DNA of 54,095 nucleotides from Pseudobdellovibrionaceae bacterium (lineage in GTDB: Bacteria > Bdellovibrionota > Bdellovibrionia > Bdellovibrionales > Bdellovibrionaceae): NCBI GenBank assembly GCA_021731025.1, contig JAKFYD010000023.1, positions 1 to 54,095 on the forward strand. The letters run 5' to 3'. A program made the position numbers and the translations under genes. Below, one piece after another: positions 23,668 to 34,168 of the stretch. The notes below the pieces were generated by a model. The model saw nothing but the letters and a program-made list of their open reading frames with translations, had not been told where the DNA came from and ran no database searches. The stretch's first letter is position 1; each line of letters starts with the position of its first letter.

Positions 23668-26600
23668 ATGCCTTACACTCATTTAACAACTCGAATGCTT
23701 TTTGCGCTTTTATTCCTTGTGTTCAGTCTTCTGACGAACACCAGCAATGCCAACGAACTAAAGCCACAATTGATTCTTCTAGGTGTTGATGGTTTCAGTT
23801 ATCAAGCCATGATTACGGCTCAAAAGAAGGGACTCTTTAAAAACTTTCAATTTGGAGCTCACGTTGCTCCATTCCCTTCAATGTCTGACGTCTCTTGGAA
23901 CTCTGTCATGAAAACCACCGAGATCTTTGGCGAACAAGGGCGCTTAAAAAGTGCTGAGGCCGTTTACTTTGATGAATCAACGAAGAGTCTTGGCGGAGAT
24001 GTTCGCGATTTTTATCGTCGATTAGCTAATCCAAAATATTACATGGGTGGATTCGATATCTTTTTTAATCCTTATACCGAAGGATTAATGTATTTCCCAA
24101 CAAAAGAAATTCCTAAGTTAGAAATTACCAACGTCATTAATGAAATCTTAGAGTCTCCCGAAAAACCGGTTATCACGGCTTTCATTGCGGGACCTGATTC
24201 GATGGCGCATACCCAACAAGGTAAACTGTATCCAATCTTAACCTTGCTCGATCAAGAATTAAAACGTCTTGAAGAAGGTCTGCGAAAGAAGGGATTAGCT
24301 CCACAAATCCTTATGATCTCTGATCATGGAAATATTGGTCGTTTCGCCGAAGGCAGTAATGAAGTTGAATTAATTAAAATTCCTTTAGCTGCTGCTGTTA
24401 AAAATTATGGTTTCCGCTTTGTCGGCACTTTAGAAAAAGATGAAGATGTCGCTGTTCCTATGCTCGCATTGGGTTCGTGGGCGCCGGTCTATATGAAAAA
24501 TCAAAGTCGACGCCAAGAACTTTTAAAAAAGTTTTCTCAAGAAGCGTGGTTTGATCTTGGAGTTTTTATTGTTAAACATGATCCGTCGAATATCACCCTT
24601 CGTGTGATTGGTAAACAAACCGAGGCCGAGTTAACTTTTAACAAAGTTGAAAATCGCTACACGTGGAAAAATATTTCTGGGAAAACGCTTAATATTGATT
24701 CTTTTACAAACTTGACTGAAGGACAAACCACTCGCCTAGCGGTAAAATCAAATTATCCCGATGCATTTTATCGTCTTGTTCGTTCGGCCCTTAGCAAAGA
24801 TTTTAATTTTCCAGATATTCTTCTTACCTCTAAAGATGGCTACTGCTTTGATCACAGTTTATCCCAATTCACAAAGATGTACCGCACTCATGGTTCACTT
24901 TCTGAAGGATCAACTTTGGGCCTTGTGGCTTCGAACTTTAGGCATGTTCCGGAAAGATTGCGTTCTCAAAATATCCTCGAGTATTTTGGGATTAAGGCCG
25001 AGTCTCTTTACCAAAAAACTTATATGGCTCATATCGCAAAACCAAATGAAACCATAGAGCTTTTGAAAGCCAACGTTAAGACGGGCGTAGCGACAAACGC
25101 CCGCGATCTTTCAACGAAAAATATTTTCCGCCACATCACTCGTTTTATTGCGGATACACGTCCATTCTTTTTGGTGGATGAAATTAATGAGCTCGTGGCA
25201 GCCTTTAAAACATTATTTGGAGAAAACCATAAGCCAAGACATTCTCTCCCAAAATTTGACCCTAGCCGTTTTGATTTTAAAACTCTTCTTAAGCCCGAAG
25301 ATATTGGTGCCTTAACTGATGCCGTACTTAAAAATCCTGACCTTCCGAATTTTAAAAATGATCCTGACGTGAAATCCATTCTTCGACGTGTTCAGAAACA
25401 AACAGGCTACAGTGTTGATACGAACACTTCCAACCCTTACCCTGAAGCCGGTGGAAATGGAGTTCATTCGAAACGTCTCGCAATGAAGGTTTTCCAAATC
25501 CCACCTTTGCTTGAAAAAGCCCTATCACTCCAAGAAAGAACCCACCTGCCCGAAACAAGAGACCTTCAATTTGCCCAGTCTTGGACAAGAAGCCGCTCGC
25601 GTCTTATCGGTTCGCCGGAGAAACTTGCTTTCGCTTCACAAAACAAAACGGTTGTTGAAAGACTTTTTAACGAAACTCTTAAAGAAGCCACTTTAGAAGA
25701 TCGCATTTTCCCAACACCATTGCCGCGAATTTATAATCGTCAACTTAAGAACCTAACCATCGTTTACGTCCCTGGAATCTATAACAGCATCTTTGATAAA
25801 GAAATTTTCAGTTTAGGTTTGAAAAAAATCGAAGAAGACTTTGGCTTACGAGTATTACAAGCGCCCACGGAAAGCACTTGTTCGACAAAATACAATGGCG
25901 AAATTCTAATGAGATTTTTGAATCAGGACTTAATTCAGCGCCGTGAAAAATTAGGAATTAATACAAAATATTTAGTTATTGGTTACTCAAAAGGTGCAGT
26001 GGACAGTCTCGCGGGTTTTGCAACTTATCCTGACTTCGTTTCAAAAAATATTGTTGCGCTTTTATCAGTTGCCGCCCCACTGCATGGATCTTCAATTTTA
26101 ACTCGTACTGACCTTCCTTTTGATTTGGTTGAAGCTCTCTCTTCGAGCAAAGCTCCCGAAGCTTGCCGCAAGGAAGCTGTAGCTGGAAAATCAGTGACTC
26201 CCGCTGCTGTTGCTAGCTTTTGGCGTCAGTATGGACAGTCATTGATTGGGCTTACTCGTTACCTGTCGGTTTCTTTTGTCAGCGAAATGGAAGAAAGCCA
26301 CTTGTTTATGAAAGCAACAAAATTAATTGCTCAATTCGACGAGGACAACGACGGTGTTGTCACCATTTCTTCGTCTCGTTTCCCCGAGAGTTTAGGGGCC
26401 GTTGATCTTGGAAAAATCACCGCTGATCATCTGGCAGGTGTACTTTCTTCACGTTTTGATCAGAAGTCATTTTTTCAGGCTTTGATAACGACGATGGCAG
26501 AACTTGGAATTGATGACGAAAAAGAAAATCTTAAATGGAATCTTCACCAAATGGTTCGACAAGCTAATAAGAAAAGTAACGATGGACGAATTTCCCTGAC

Positions 26601-27567
26601 AGAAACAAATCAGGGCCTGACATTTTACCGGACAAAAAATCTGATACTCAGAAGCAAATTGTTTTCGAACGTCACGAACACTTACGAGGCTAACCGTTTA
26701 ATTTTCCCTCCATCGATTGATCCATCGGCTTCCTATATCCCCAAAGTTAAGCTCCCTGAAAATCAACTGCGCTATGACCCGTACAACACTTTGGTTCTAA
26801 AAAATATGAGCGATATTTTGGGAAAGGCGAAAGTCATCCCATTAAGTCCAAAAGAATTTCCATCGGGAATTAATTTTGATATTAACCATCAAAACATGGT
26901 GCAGTTCCGCATGGACCATCAGTTCAATTATGAAAGCACGGCTCCCTTGGGCGCTGATGACAACGACAAAAATGGTTACGATATCGTTAATCGAAATAAT
27001 AACGACCCTTGGCTGATCATGAATTCGAAAGGAACTTCGGTACGCATGACGACGATGTCCTACCGCTTTCGCCCCGTGGACTTTCCGAAATTTTATACAC
27101 GTCTGATGGTCACTAAACCGGTCGCCGATGCCCAGGTGATTAAAGGCGGAACTGGAAAAGACGATTCTGCATTTCAAGCCTGGTTTGTATTACGTGTTGG
27201 CAACGCAACGAAAGATCGTAGCCTGGTTGATCCTTCAAAAGATAAAACCATTCTCTTTGGCTATTATTGGGGAACTCCGACCTCGGGTTTTGAAAAGCAA
27301 ACCGGCCAGATCTTCGAAAATTACTATTCGAACAAGAATTATGTTGCGGTAACTCTGCCTGAAGCTAAACAAATTTTACTTGAGGACCCCAAAAAAATAA
27401 ATCAAGAAGTGCAGGTCTCCCGAAACTTCGCGGCTGATTTACAAGCCGCTTTCCCACAGTTGAATGTCAATGACCTCGAAGTTATCGCGATCACCTTACA
27501 ACATGATTCAAATGATACAAAAAGTGAATCTGGGGCCCTGTTAAAAACTTTGAAATTATTGCCCTAA
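23668..27567 (+). CDS. Large secreted protein: alkaline-phosphatase-superfamily domain plus alpha/beta-hydrolase domain
   Basis: 1299 residues with a signal peptide (LFALLFLVFSLLTNTSNA). The N-terminal 400 residues look like the alkaline phosphatase/phosphodiesterase fold: LILLGVDGFSYQAM with the metal-binding Asp, APFPSMSDVSW with a candidate nucleophile Ser/Thr, and LMISDHGN with the DH metal pair. From about residue 690, LTIVYVPGIYNSIF opens an alpha/beta-hydrolase with the nucleophile elbow VIGYSKGAVDS (Ser about 774) and SVAAPLHGSS. An acidic FDEDNDGVVTIS loop nearby resembles a calcium-binding EF-hand-like motif. The last 350 residues are unassigned. A lipid or surface-polymer substrate is a guess. 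It ends one base from hflX. Confidence 0.7.
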   Translation: MPYTHLTTRMLFALLFLVFSLLTNTSNANELKPQLILLGVDGFSYQAMITAQKKGLFKNFQFGAHVAPFPSMSDVSWNSVMKTTEIFGEQGRLKSAEAVYFDESTKSLGGDVRDFYRRLANPKYYMGGFDIFFNPYTEGLMYFPTKEIPKLEITNVINEILESPEKPVITAFIAGPDSMAHTQQGKLYPILTLLDQELKRLEEGLRKKGLAPQILMISDHGNIGRFAEGSNEVELIKIPLAAAVKNYGFRFVGTLEKDEDVAVPMLALGSWAPVYMKNQSRRQELLKKFSQEAWFDLGVFIVKHDPSNITLRVIGKQTEAELTFNKVENRYTWKNISGKTLNIDSFTNLTEGQTTRLAVKSNYPDAFYRLVRSALSKDFNFPDILLTSKDGYCFDHSLSQFTKMYRTHGSLSEGSTLGLVASNFRHVPERLRSQNILEYFGIKAESLYQKTYMAHIAKPNETIELLKANVKTGVATNARDLSTKNIFRHITRFIADTRPFFLVDEINELVAAFKTLFGENHKPRHSLPKFDPSRFDFKTLLKPEDIGALTDAVLKNPDLPNFKNDPDVKSILRRVQKQTGYSVDTNTSNPYPEAGGNGVHSKRLAMKVFQIPPLLEKALSLQERTHLPETRDLQFAQSWTRSRSRLIGSPEKLAFASQNKTVVERLFNETLKEATLEDRIFPTPLPRIYNRQLKNLTIVYVPGIYNSIFDKEIFSLGLKKIEEDFGLRVLQAPTESTCSTKYNGEILMRFLNQDLIQRREKLGINTKYLVIGYSKGAVDSLAGFATYPDFVSKNIVALLSVAAPLHGSSILTRTDLPFDLVEALSSSKAPEACRKEAVAGKSVTPAAVASFWRQYGQSLIGLTRYLSVSFVSEMEESHLFMKATKLIAQFDEDNDGVVTISSSRFPESLGAVDLGKITADHLAGVLSSRFDQKSFFQALITTMAELGIDDEKENLKWNLHQMVRQANKKSNDGRISLTETNQGLTFYRTKNLILRSKLFSNVTNTYEANRLIFPPSIDPSASYIPKVKLPENQLRYDPYNTLVLKNMSDILGKAKVIPLSPKEFPSGINFDINHQNMVQFRMDHQFNYESTAPLGADDNDKNGYDIVNRNNNDPWLIMNSKGTSVRMTTMSYRFRPVDFPKFYTRLMVTKPVADAQVIKGGTGKDDSAFQAWFVLRVGNATKDRSLVDPSKDKTILFGYYWGTPTSGFEKQTGQIFENYYSNKNYVAVTLPEAKQILLEDPKKINQEVQVSRNFAADLQAAFPQLNVNDLEVIAITLQHDSNDTKSESGALLKTLKLLP

Positions 27568-27568
27568 G

Positions 27569-28951
27569 CTACAGAGAAAATTTCTTTTTTAAGCGAGCTA
27601 AATTCTCGGCGGAACTGCGCACCTTAAAGCGAGTGCCTTGCTCATTGTAGGTTTCTTCAAGGACTCGCATCTGATGGCGCATTTCCCCAATCGCTCCTTT
27701 TTGCGTAAAGGGAATAAAGATCTCGTCTTCAACCATATCGGACTCGAAAAATGAAATCAGTTTTTCTCTCAGACGTTTTAGATCTTCTTTATTGCGAGTC
27801 GAAAGTAAAAAGCCCTCGGGGAATTCCGCCTTTAAACTTTCAATTTGTTCCGCAGTTAATCTGTCGCTTTTATTGAGAATGAGTAAACGAGGAACTTCCG
27901 TCGCTCCCACCTCACCGAGCACGCTTTGGGTCACTTCCAACTGTTGACGAAAAGTTACATCCGAAGCATCAACAACGAAAAGTAAGAGTGAAGCATGTAA
28001 AGCCTCATCCAAAGTTGATTTGAAAGAGGCCACCAAGTCGTGAGGTAATTTTTTGATAAACCCAACCGTGTCTGACAACAGAATTTTTGGCTGAGTTTCG
28101 GGGAATACAGGCCTGACCGTTGTGTCTAAGGTTGCGAATAATTTATCAGCGACTAAAACTTCACTGCCAGTCATGGCTCTCATCAACGAGGATTTCCCCG
28201 CATTCGTGTAACCAACAAGAGCTACCGTAATTTCTTTGCTTCTTCGGGACCGACGCACTAAGTGTTCATTTTCGATCGAAGACAATTCTTGCTTTAACTC
28301 TTTGATCCGGTCACGAATATGCCGACGATCCAATTCCAAACTAGTTTCACCGGCGCCTTTTCCCCCAACACCACCGCCTTGACGGTCTTCACCGCCACCG
28401 GTTTCACGCAAACGGGGCGCGATGTAGGTCAATCGAGCGATTTCCACTTGCAAGCGTGCGGCTTTTGTTCGCGCATGTCTGCTAAAAATTTCGATGATCA
28501 CACCGGTTCGATCTAAAACTGTTGCTCCTGTTGCACTTTCCAGATTCCGCAGTTGTGAAGGAGATAAATCACAATCAAAGATGATCACTTCAGCAAGTTC
28601 TTTAGGCGCTTGGTCACTGCTTTCTTCTTCAGGATGTTCTGCTTCTTCGCTGTTGGATTCAGACTCTTCTTCGGGCGTTTGGTTTTTTTCAAATTTCAAA
28701 GCGGCTTTGGATTTTTTATGGATGACCGCCGAGGCCACGAGACCTGTGCCTCCTGACCACTCAGCCAAAGTTTTAAGACGGCCTTCTCCTAGAACAGTCG
28801 CGCTGCCCGTCGAGGAGCGCTTTTGGCTCATCTGCCCAATAACTTGGTAACCCAAGGTGTGGACTAAGCGAGAGAGCTCTTGCAGCGAAGCTTCGTTTTC
28901 TTCCTTGGTGACTCTGGGCAGTTGCACACTGACAAGAATGGCTTTTTTCAT
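27569..28951 (-). CDS. hflX: Ribosome-associated GTPase HflX
   Basis: 460 residues. The N-terminal glycine-rich/subdomain (IFDCDLSPSQLRNLE, DRTGVIIEIFSRHARTKAARLQVE) and the G domain (G1 GYTNAGKSS, G3 DTVGFIKKLPH, G4 NKSD) define HflX, which splits stalled or heat-damaged 70S ribosomes. An acidic insert of about 35 residues (ESESNSEEAEHPEEESS) lies before the conserved core and is not usual in E. coli HflX. Convergent with the preceding large gene. Confidence 0.95.
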   Translation of the reverse strand: MKKAILVSVQLPRVTKEENEASLQELSRLVHTLGYQVIGQMSQKRSSTGSATVLGEGRLKTLAEWSGGTGLVASAVIHKKSKAALKFEKNQTPEEESESNSEEAEHPEEESSDQAPKELAEVIIFDCDLSPSQLRNLESATGATVLDRTGVIIEIFSRHARTKAARLQVEIARLTYIAPRLRETGGGEDRQGGGVGGKGAGETSLELDRRHIRDRIKELKQELSSIENEHLVRRSRRSKEITVALVGYTNAGKSSLMRAMTGSEVLVADKLFATLDTTVRPVFPETQPKILLSDTVGFIKKLPHDLVASFKSTLDEALHASLLLFVVDASDVTFRQQLEVTQSVLGEVGATEVPRLLILNKSDRLTAEQIESLKAEFPEGFLLSTRNKEDLKRLREKLISFFESDMVEDEIFIPFTQKGAIGEMRHQMRVLEETYNEQGTRFKVRSSAENLARLKKKFSL

Positions 28952-29049
28952 AATCCTCTTTTACCTTGAACAGAGATGAAATCCTTGCTCTGACAATAGC
29001 CTTGCCAGAGACTTAATTTCAATATTATAAAACTTCGACGGAGCTGCTC

Positions 29050-30237
29050 ATGAGTAAAAAAGATATTTTTGGTGATGAAGTTTTATCCAAAGAAAATGAT
29101 TTTGGTTCGCTTTTAGAACAAAGTCTAAATACCAAAGGCCTTAAACCAGGTGACAGTTTAAAAGGCGAAATTCTGACCATTAATAAAGAGTTTGTCTACG
29201 TTTCAACGGGCACTGCGGCCGACGGTCACCTTCCCGTTCGCGAAATTTGGGATGACCAAAAAAATCCCAAACATAAAGTCGGCGATATCATCGATGTCGT
29301 TGTCTTAAAAGTTCGTGAAGGTGAAGTTTTACTACGAGCAAAAAATGCAAAGGGTTCATCTCAAGATGTTGAAAATCTGGAAGATGCATTTGATATGGAA
29401 CTTCCCGTCGAAGGAAAAGTTTTAGAACTGGTTAAAGGCGGCTACCGCATCGGGATTGGCACTGAAAAAGCCTTTTGTCCCTTGAGCCAAATTGAATTAC
29501 GCACTCCGAGCGAACCGGAAACTTATGTTGGGAAAAAATTAGATTTCATTGTAACCGCTTATGAAAACAAGGGACGAAACATCGTTGTTTCCCGACGGAA
29601 AATTCTTGAACTGAACCAAGCCGAAGTCGAAGGCGAAATGTTGGAAAAAGCCCAAGTGGGCGATCTGTACGATGGAACCATCACCCGTTTGGAAAAATTT
29701 GGCGCCTTTGTGCGCTTGGAAAATGGTTTGGAAGGGCTTATTCCTGTCTCTGAACTTTCTTGGTCTCGGGGAGTAAAAACTGAAGACGTCGTTAATGTCG
29801 GAATGACAGTCAAAGTGAAACTTCTAAAAATTGAAGACGAAGGCAATCGCTTACGTATGTCCTTTTCCCTGAAGCAGGGCGGTGGCGAAAGCGATCCGTG
29901 GACAACGATCATGCAAAAATTTCCCGTAGGCAGCGTCCATCAAGGAACCGTGGAAAAAAAAGAATCCTATGGCCTTTTTGTCAATATTGCTGGTGGAATC
30001 ACAGGCTTATTGCCTAAATCAAAATGGCGGGACGCCGTCGAAGGCAGCCAATATGAAAACAAGAAGCGCGGCGATATCCTGCAAGTTCAGATCGATGAAC
30101 TGAGGCTGGAAGAGCGGCGAATTTCCTTGGGAATTCCTGGGGAAGCCGTTGATGAGTCCTGGAAATCCCACACCCAGGCTGCAAATAAAAGCTTCGGAAC
30201 TTTTGCCGATCTTTTAAACCCAAAAAAATCAAAATAA
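29050..30237 (+). CDS. S1-repeat RNA-binding protein (ribosomal S1-like)
   Basis: 395 residues with four S1/OB-fold repeats: around 35-100 (LKGEILTINKEFVYV), 115-180 (VEGKVLELVKGGYRI), 200-275 (YDGTITRLEKFGAFVRLENGL) and 285-360 (HQGTVEKKESYGLFVNIAGG). The third and fourth repeats are the most canonical. Ribosomal S1 usually has six repeats, so this is a shorter paralogue or functional analogue. It binds single-stranded RNA, most likely in translation or RNA turnover. A GGAG lies before the ATG. Confidence 0.85.
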   Translation: MSKKDIFGDEVLSKENDFGSLLEQSLNTKGLKPGDSLKGEILTINKEFVYVSTGTAADGHLPVREIWDDQKNPKHKVGDIIDVVVLKVREGEVLLRAKNAKGSSQDVENLEDAFDMELPVEGKVLELVKGGYRIGIGTEKAFCPLSQIELRTPSEPETYVGKKLDFIVTAYENKGRNIVVSRRKILELNQAEVEGEMLEKAQVGDLYDGTITRLEKFGAFVRLENGLEGLIPVSELSWSRGVKTEDVVNVGMTVKVKLLKIEDEGNRLRMSFSLKQGGGESDPWTTIMQKFPVGSVHQGTVEKKESYGLFVNIAGGITGLLPKSKWRDAVEGSQYENKKRGDILQVQIDELRLEERRISLGIPGEAVDESWKSHTQAANKSFGTFADLLNPKKSK

Positions 30238-30394
30238 AAAACTTCGCTTGCAATTGCATCGCGGCCAAGGTTAGCCTTGGAAGAAGCATTTCCAAGAGCC
30301 TCCCTAGGAGCGTTCTTCGTGAGATGCGCAACCAACAATTTTTTTCATGAGCTTGCACTGGCAATGTTCCTGAAAGACAAAAGGAGTTACAATT

Positions 30395-32617
30395 ATGCTC
30401 AACAGCGAGCTTGGCACCTCTATGCGCTTTCAAACTCTCAAATCAGCTCTGCACTTCCCCGAAAGAAAAGTTGAAAAGCCAACAGGCATCAACACCCCGG
30501 TCTCTGAATATTTTGGAAATTTAACTTTTGGTCTAGCGCAAATGCGCGAAAAACTTCCTCGGGATGCTTACCAAAATTTATTAAAAACTTTAGAGCAGGG
30601 AAAAAAACTTCCTAAAGAAACAGCCGAAGCCATTGCCTCGGCCGTTAAAGAATGGTCCGTCAATAAAGGCGTTACTCATTTTTGCCACTGGTTTCAACCG
30701 ATGACAGGTCTTACTGCTGAAAAGCACGATGCCTTCATCACAATTCAATCTTCTTATCATTCTGAAATACGAGTCATTGAAAGATTCACTGGCTCACAAT
30801 TAATTCAAGGTGAACCCGACGCTTCAAGCTTCCCCAGCGGAGGCATGCGCTCCACCTTCGAAGCCCGCGGTTACACCACTTGGGATCCATCTTCTCCGAT
30901 GTTTATCATTGAAGACGAAGCGGGAAAAACACTGTGCATTCCCACAGTCTACTTTGGATACCATGGTCAAGCCTTAGACTGCAAAACTCCTCTGCTCCGC
31001 TCGATTGAAGCCATCAACCATCAGGCCTGCGACTTTTTAAAACTGATCGGCGATGTTGATGTAAAACGGGTCAATGTCACTTTGGGTGTCGAGCAAGAAT
31101 ATTTTTTAATTGATCGTAACTTTGTTGCCCTGAGACCTGACTTAATTATGACAGGTCGAACTTTACTGGGATCTTCTTCCCCCCGTGGACAACAATTGGA
31201 AGATCACTATTTCGGAGCCATCCCTAGTCGTGTTAAAAAATTCATGCAAGAAGCTGAATTTGAACTTTTCAAATTGGGCATCCCTGCGAAAACTCGTCAC
31301 AATGAAGTTGCACCTAGCCAATTTGAATTAGCTCCTATCTTTGAAGACGCGAACGTAGCCGCTGACCACAACACTTTAACGATGGAAATCTTAAAGAAAG
31401 TGGCCCTTAAACACAACTTTGTTTGTTTAATGCACGAAAAGCCTTTCGCAGGAATTAACGGAAGCGGCAAACACAACAACTGGAGCATTTCCAACGACAA
31501 AGGTGAAAATCTTCTCGAGCCAGGAACTACTCCCCATCAAAATTTGCGTTTCTTAGCCGTGATGGCTGTGGTTATCAAAGCTGTTTATGATCACTCAGCA
31601 GTTCTCCGCGCCTCCATAGCGAGTCCGGGCAATGATCATCGTTTAGGTGCTAATGAAGCTCCACCAGCTATCATTTCAGTTTTCTTAGGCAGCATGCTTG
31701 AAAAAGTTTTCAATGACATTGAGCAGGGAAAATCTTCACAGGCCACCGATGCGCAAATCATCGACTTGGGCGTGGGAAAAATTCCGAATATTTCAAAAGA
31801 CTACACCGATCGTAACCGCACCAGTCCTTTTGCATTTACCGGCAACAAATTTGAATTCCGCGCTGTTGGTTCTTCGACAATTGTTTCAATTCCCATGACG
31901 TTTTTAAATACGGCGGTTGCAGCCACTTTCCGCGAAGCTTCTGAAAGATTGAAAGGCCTTATTAAACAAAAAGGCACTCGGGACGAAGCCGTTATGGAAT
32001 TGGTTCGCGAATTCGCGATTGAATCGAAAAATGTTCGTTACGATGGCAATGGCTATTCTCAAGAATGGCGGGACGAAGCAGCTCGGCGTGGACTTCCTGT
32101 TTTGAACAGCACGGCCGAAGCTCTTGAAATTTTTAAACAGCCGAAAGCGACCGATTTCTTGACGAAAGAGAACGTTCTTTCCAGTGAAGAAATCACTAGC
32201 CGCTATCACATCATGGTCGAACGTTACATTAAGACCATTGATATCGAAATCGATACTCTTTTAGAACTTGTGCAAACTTACGTGATCCCAACCGTTGAAA
32301 AACAATTGACCAAACTTCATCAATCCCACCAAGCCATGACTTTGCCTTCTTTAAAAACGAAGCATATGGTTCGGATTGCCAACCTTCAGAAAACTTTTGA
32401 AGACATTCTGACTCGCCAAGAAGAGCTCATGAAACTTGTCGACCAAGTACAAGGTCTGCATGACGAAGGTCAACGCATGAAAAAATTAGCTAGTGAGGTT
32501 CAGCCTTTAAGCTACAAATTGCGTGAAGCTTGTGATGCTGCCGAGAAATTGGTTGCAGATGAGCTCTGGCCGTTACCAAAATACAGAGAGATGTTGTTCA
32601 CAAATTCTTTATCATAG
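30395..32617 (+). CDS. glnN: Glutamine synthetase type III
   Basis: 740 residues, the large GSIII class, which makes glutamine from glutamate, ammonia and ATP. Recognisable segments are THFCHWFQPMTGLTAEKHD, GGMRSTFEARGYTTWDP, VEQEYFLID, KTRHNEVAPSQFE, GSGKHNNWS (substrate-binding), and SPFAFTGNKFEFRAVGSS. The length fits GSIII (about 700-750) rather than GSI or GSII. AAAGGAG precedes the ATG. No GlnB or Ntr gene is adjacent, so regulation cannot be read here. Confidence 0.94.
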   Translation: MLNSELGTSMRFQTLKSALHFPERKVEKPTGINTPVSEYFGNLTFGLAQMREKLPRDAYQNLLKTLEQGKKLPKETAEAIASAVKEWSVNKGVTHFCHWFQPMTGLTAEKHDAFITIQSSYHSEIRVIERFTGSQLIQGEPDASSFPSGGMRSTFEARGYTTWDPSSPMFIIEDEAGKTLCIPTVYFGYHGQALDCKTPLLRSIEAINHQACDFLKLIGDVDVKRVNVTLGVEQEYFLIDRNFVALRPDLIMTGRTLLGSSSPRGQQLEDHYFGAIPSRVKKFMQEAEFELFKLGIPAKTRHNEVAPSQFELAPIFEDANVAADHNTLTMEILKKVALKHNFVCLMHEKPFAGINGSGKHNNWSISNDKGENLLEPGTTPHQNLRFLAVMAVVIKAVYDHSAVLRASIASPGNDHRLGANEAPPAIISVFLGSMLEKVFNDIEQGKSSQATDAQIIDLGVGKIPNISKDYTDRNRTSPFAFTGNKFEFRAVGSSTIVSIPMTFLNTAVAATFREASERLKGLIKQKGTRDEAVMELVREFAIESKNVRYDGNGYSQEWRDEAARRGLPVLNSTAEALEIFKQPKATDFLTKENVLSSEEITSRYHIMVERYIKTIDIEIDTLLELVQTYVIPTVEKQLTKLHQSHQAMTLPSLKTKHMVRIANLQKTFEDILTRQEELMKLVDQVQGLHDEGQRMKKLASEVQPLSYKLREACDAAEKLVADELWPLPKYREMLFTNSLS

Positions 32618-32632
32618 ATCACGGAGGATCCT

Positions 32633-33496
32633 ATGCATTCTCGAATTGTGTTAGTCAGTTTGTTCTCGGCTCTTATTTCTTGCACTGGAGTTGCTAAAAG
32701 GACGACGGCAGCGACAAAAGATCGCCCCGTTGTACTTCCTCCGAATCAAAGCGAATTAGCTACCGGCTGTGCTAAAGAGGTCGAGAGCTTACCCAATGAT
32801 CATTTCATTTCCCATCGGGCTTACACCTTGAGCTACAATTTCCACCATCGCGTAGCGAATTGGGTGTATCACCGTTTAAGTCGGGAAAATTTAAAAAACA
32901 GTTGCTCGAAAAGGCAGGATAAATTCAAAGCCGATCCCGAGCTCACAAAAGCTAACCTGCCTGCGGTATCAGAAAAAGATTACCAGGGAAGCGTCACGGG
33001 ATTTGATCGTGGACATATGGCTCCATCAGCTGATTTCGCTTGGGACAATGATATAAACAAAGAAAGTTTTTTCATGACGAATATGGCTCCGCAAACAGTG
33101 AGCCTAAACCAACGTGCATGGAATAACTTAGAGGATCGCTTGCGCCTTTGGGCCTGCGGTCACGGGGAACTGCGTGTTTATACTGGACCGGTGCTGAAGC
33201 CGGGATTGAATCGACTTAAATCCTGTGTTTCGGTCCCTGAACAATTTTACAAAATAGCGGTCTCTTACAAGGATGGTAAATACAAAGGAATCGCCTTTAT
33301 TTACAATCAAACAGATGACAAAGATCCTTATCGCGAAAGGGCTGTAAGTATTAGGGAAGTTGAAAAGGCGACGGGCATTGATTTCTTTAAAGACGAGTTC
33401 TCTCCCGCCGTCCAAGAGACTTTCGAGAAGGAATTTAACTGGGCTGATTGGGACGGAACCGAGCAAAATTGTAAGGCTTGCCCGCAGAATCCTTAA
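32633..33496 (+). CDS. Lipoprotein DNA/RNA non-specific endonuclease
   Basis: 287 residues. The N-terminus SLFSALISCTGV has a lipobox with the acylated Cys at LISC, so the protein is anchored to a membrane and faces out of the cytoplasm. The beta-beta-alpha metal nuclease core is present: TGFDRGHMAPSADF with the catalytic His of DRGH and NMAPQTVSLNQRAWNNLE with the metal-binding Asn and Glu. It is likely to degrade extracellular or prey-derived nucleic acid, which fits a predatory or scavenging life (inference). GGAGG precedes the ATG. Confidence 0.9.
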   Translation: MHSRIVLVSLFSALISCTGVAKRTTAATKDRPVVLPPNQSELATGCAKEVESLPNDHFISHRAYTLSYNFHHRVANWVYHRLSRENLKNSCSKRQDKFKADPELTKANLPAVSEKDYQGSVTGFDRGHMAPSADFAWDNDINKESFFMTNMAPQTVSLNQRAWNNLEDRLRLWACGHGELRVYTGPVLKPGLNRLKSCVSVPEQFYKIAVSYKDGKYKGIAFIYNQTDDKDPYRERAVSIREVEKATGIDFFKDEFSPAVQETFEKEFNWADWDGTEQNCKACPQNP

Positions 33497-33576
33497 AAAA
33501 AGTATAAACTTTATTTTACATTTGCCCATTTTGTCGGATAAAACTAAATCTTCTTACTTTATTTTTTGGAGGAACA

Positions 33577-34095
33577 ATGACTAAACTGTTTGATCGAGTG
33601 ACTAATCCATCCTCGGCTGCAGACTCCTCATTAGGACATTCGCACTTTGATTTAAATATTCAAGGGCTCGAGACATTCCTCCTGTGCCGCCAATTTTCAA
33701 CCGAAATCGGCTCTTCATTGGAATCCCTTTTTTCAAAATACTCTCTGTCCTTCGGAAAGTTTAATATTCTTATGCTCTTATCAAAATCCCAAACAGGCTT
33801 AATGCCGTCAGAGATTGCAAACTTTTGCGGAGTCACCCAAGCCACTATTTCAGGACTATTGAGCGGCTTGGAAAAAAATCAAATTGTTGAACGACAACCT
33901 CACCATCAAGACGGCCGAGCTTTTGTCATTCGCCTGACCGACAAAGGCCAAGAGGTTTTCACTCAATTACAGCCCGAGTTCTGTAAAAAAATCGAGAGAA
34001 TCTTTCTGACCTTAGATCCAGCCGAAGCGACTCTGCTGCAAAAAGTTTTAAATAAGCTGAGAATTGAAATTCAAAAAGACAGTCAACTGAACTAA
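33577..34095 (+). CDS. MarR-family transcription regulator
   Basis: 172 residues with a winged-helix core: KFNILMLLSKSQTGLMPSEI, then VTQATISGLLSGLEKNQIVE as recognition helix, and the wing RQPHHQDGRAFVIRLTDKG, the classical MarR DxR-type wing. The last helix, ATLLQKVLNKLRIEI, dimerises. TTTGGAGGAACA before the ATG is a strong ribosome-binding site. Ligand unknown. The next gene is 70 bases downstream on the same strand. Confidence 0.9.
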   Translation: MTKLFDRVTNPSSAADSSLGHSHFDLNIQGLETFLLCRQFSTEIGSSLESLFSKYSLSFGKFNILMLLSKSQTGLMPSEIANFCGVTQATISGLLSGLEKNQIVERQPHHQDGRAFVIRLTDKGQEVFTQLQPEFCKKIERIFLTLDPAEATLLQKVLNKLRIEIQKDSQLN

Positions 34096-34168
34096 AGGAC
34101 AGAATCCCTCAAGTCATCAGCCCAATATTCCGATGGATAAGCATATCCAGAAAGGTGGGCGATACGAT

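Noticed and set aside
30261-30282. Hairpin CCAAGG-TTAG-CCTTGG after the S1-repeat gene
   Set aside because: Only a 6-bp stem and no following T-run; too weak to call a terminator.
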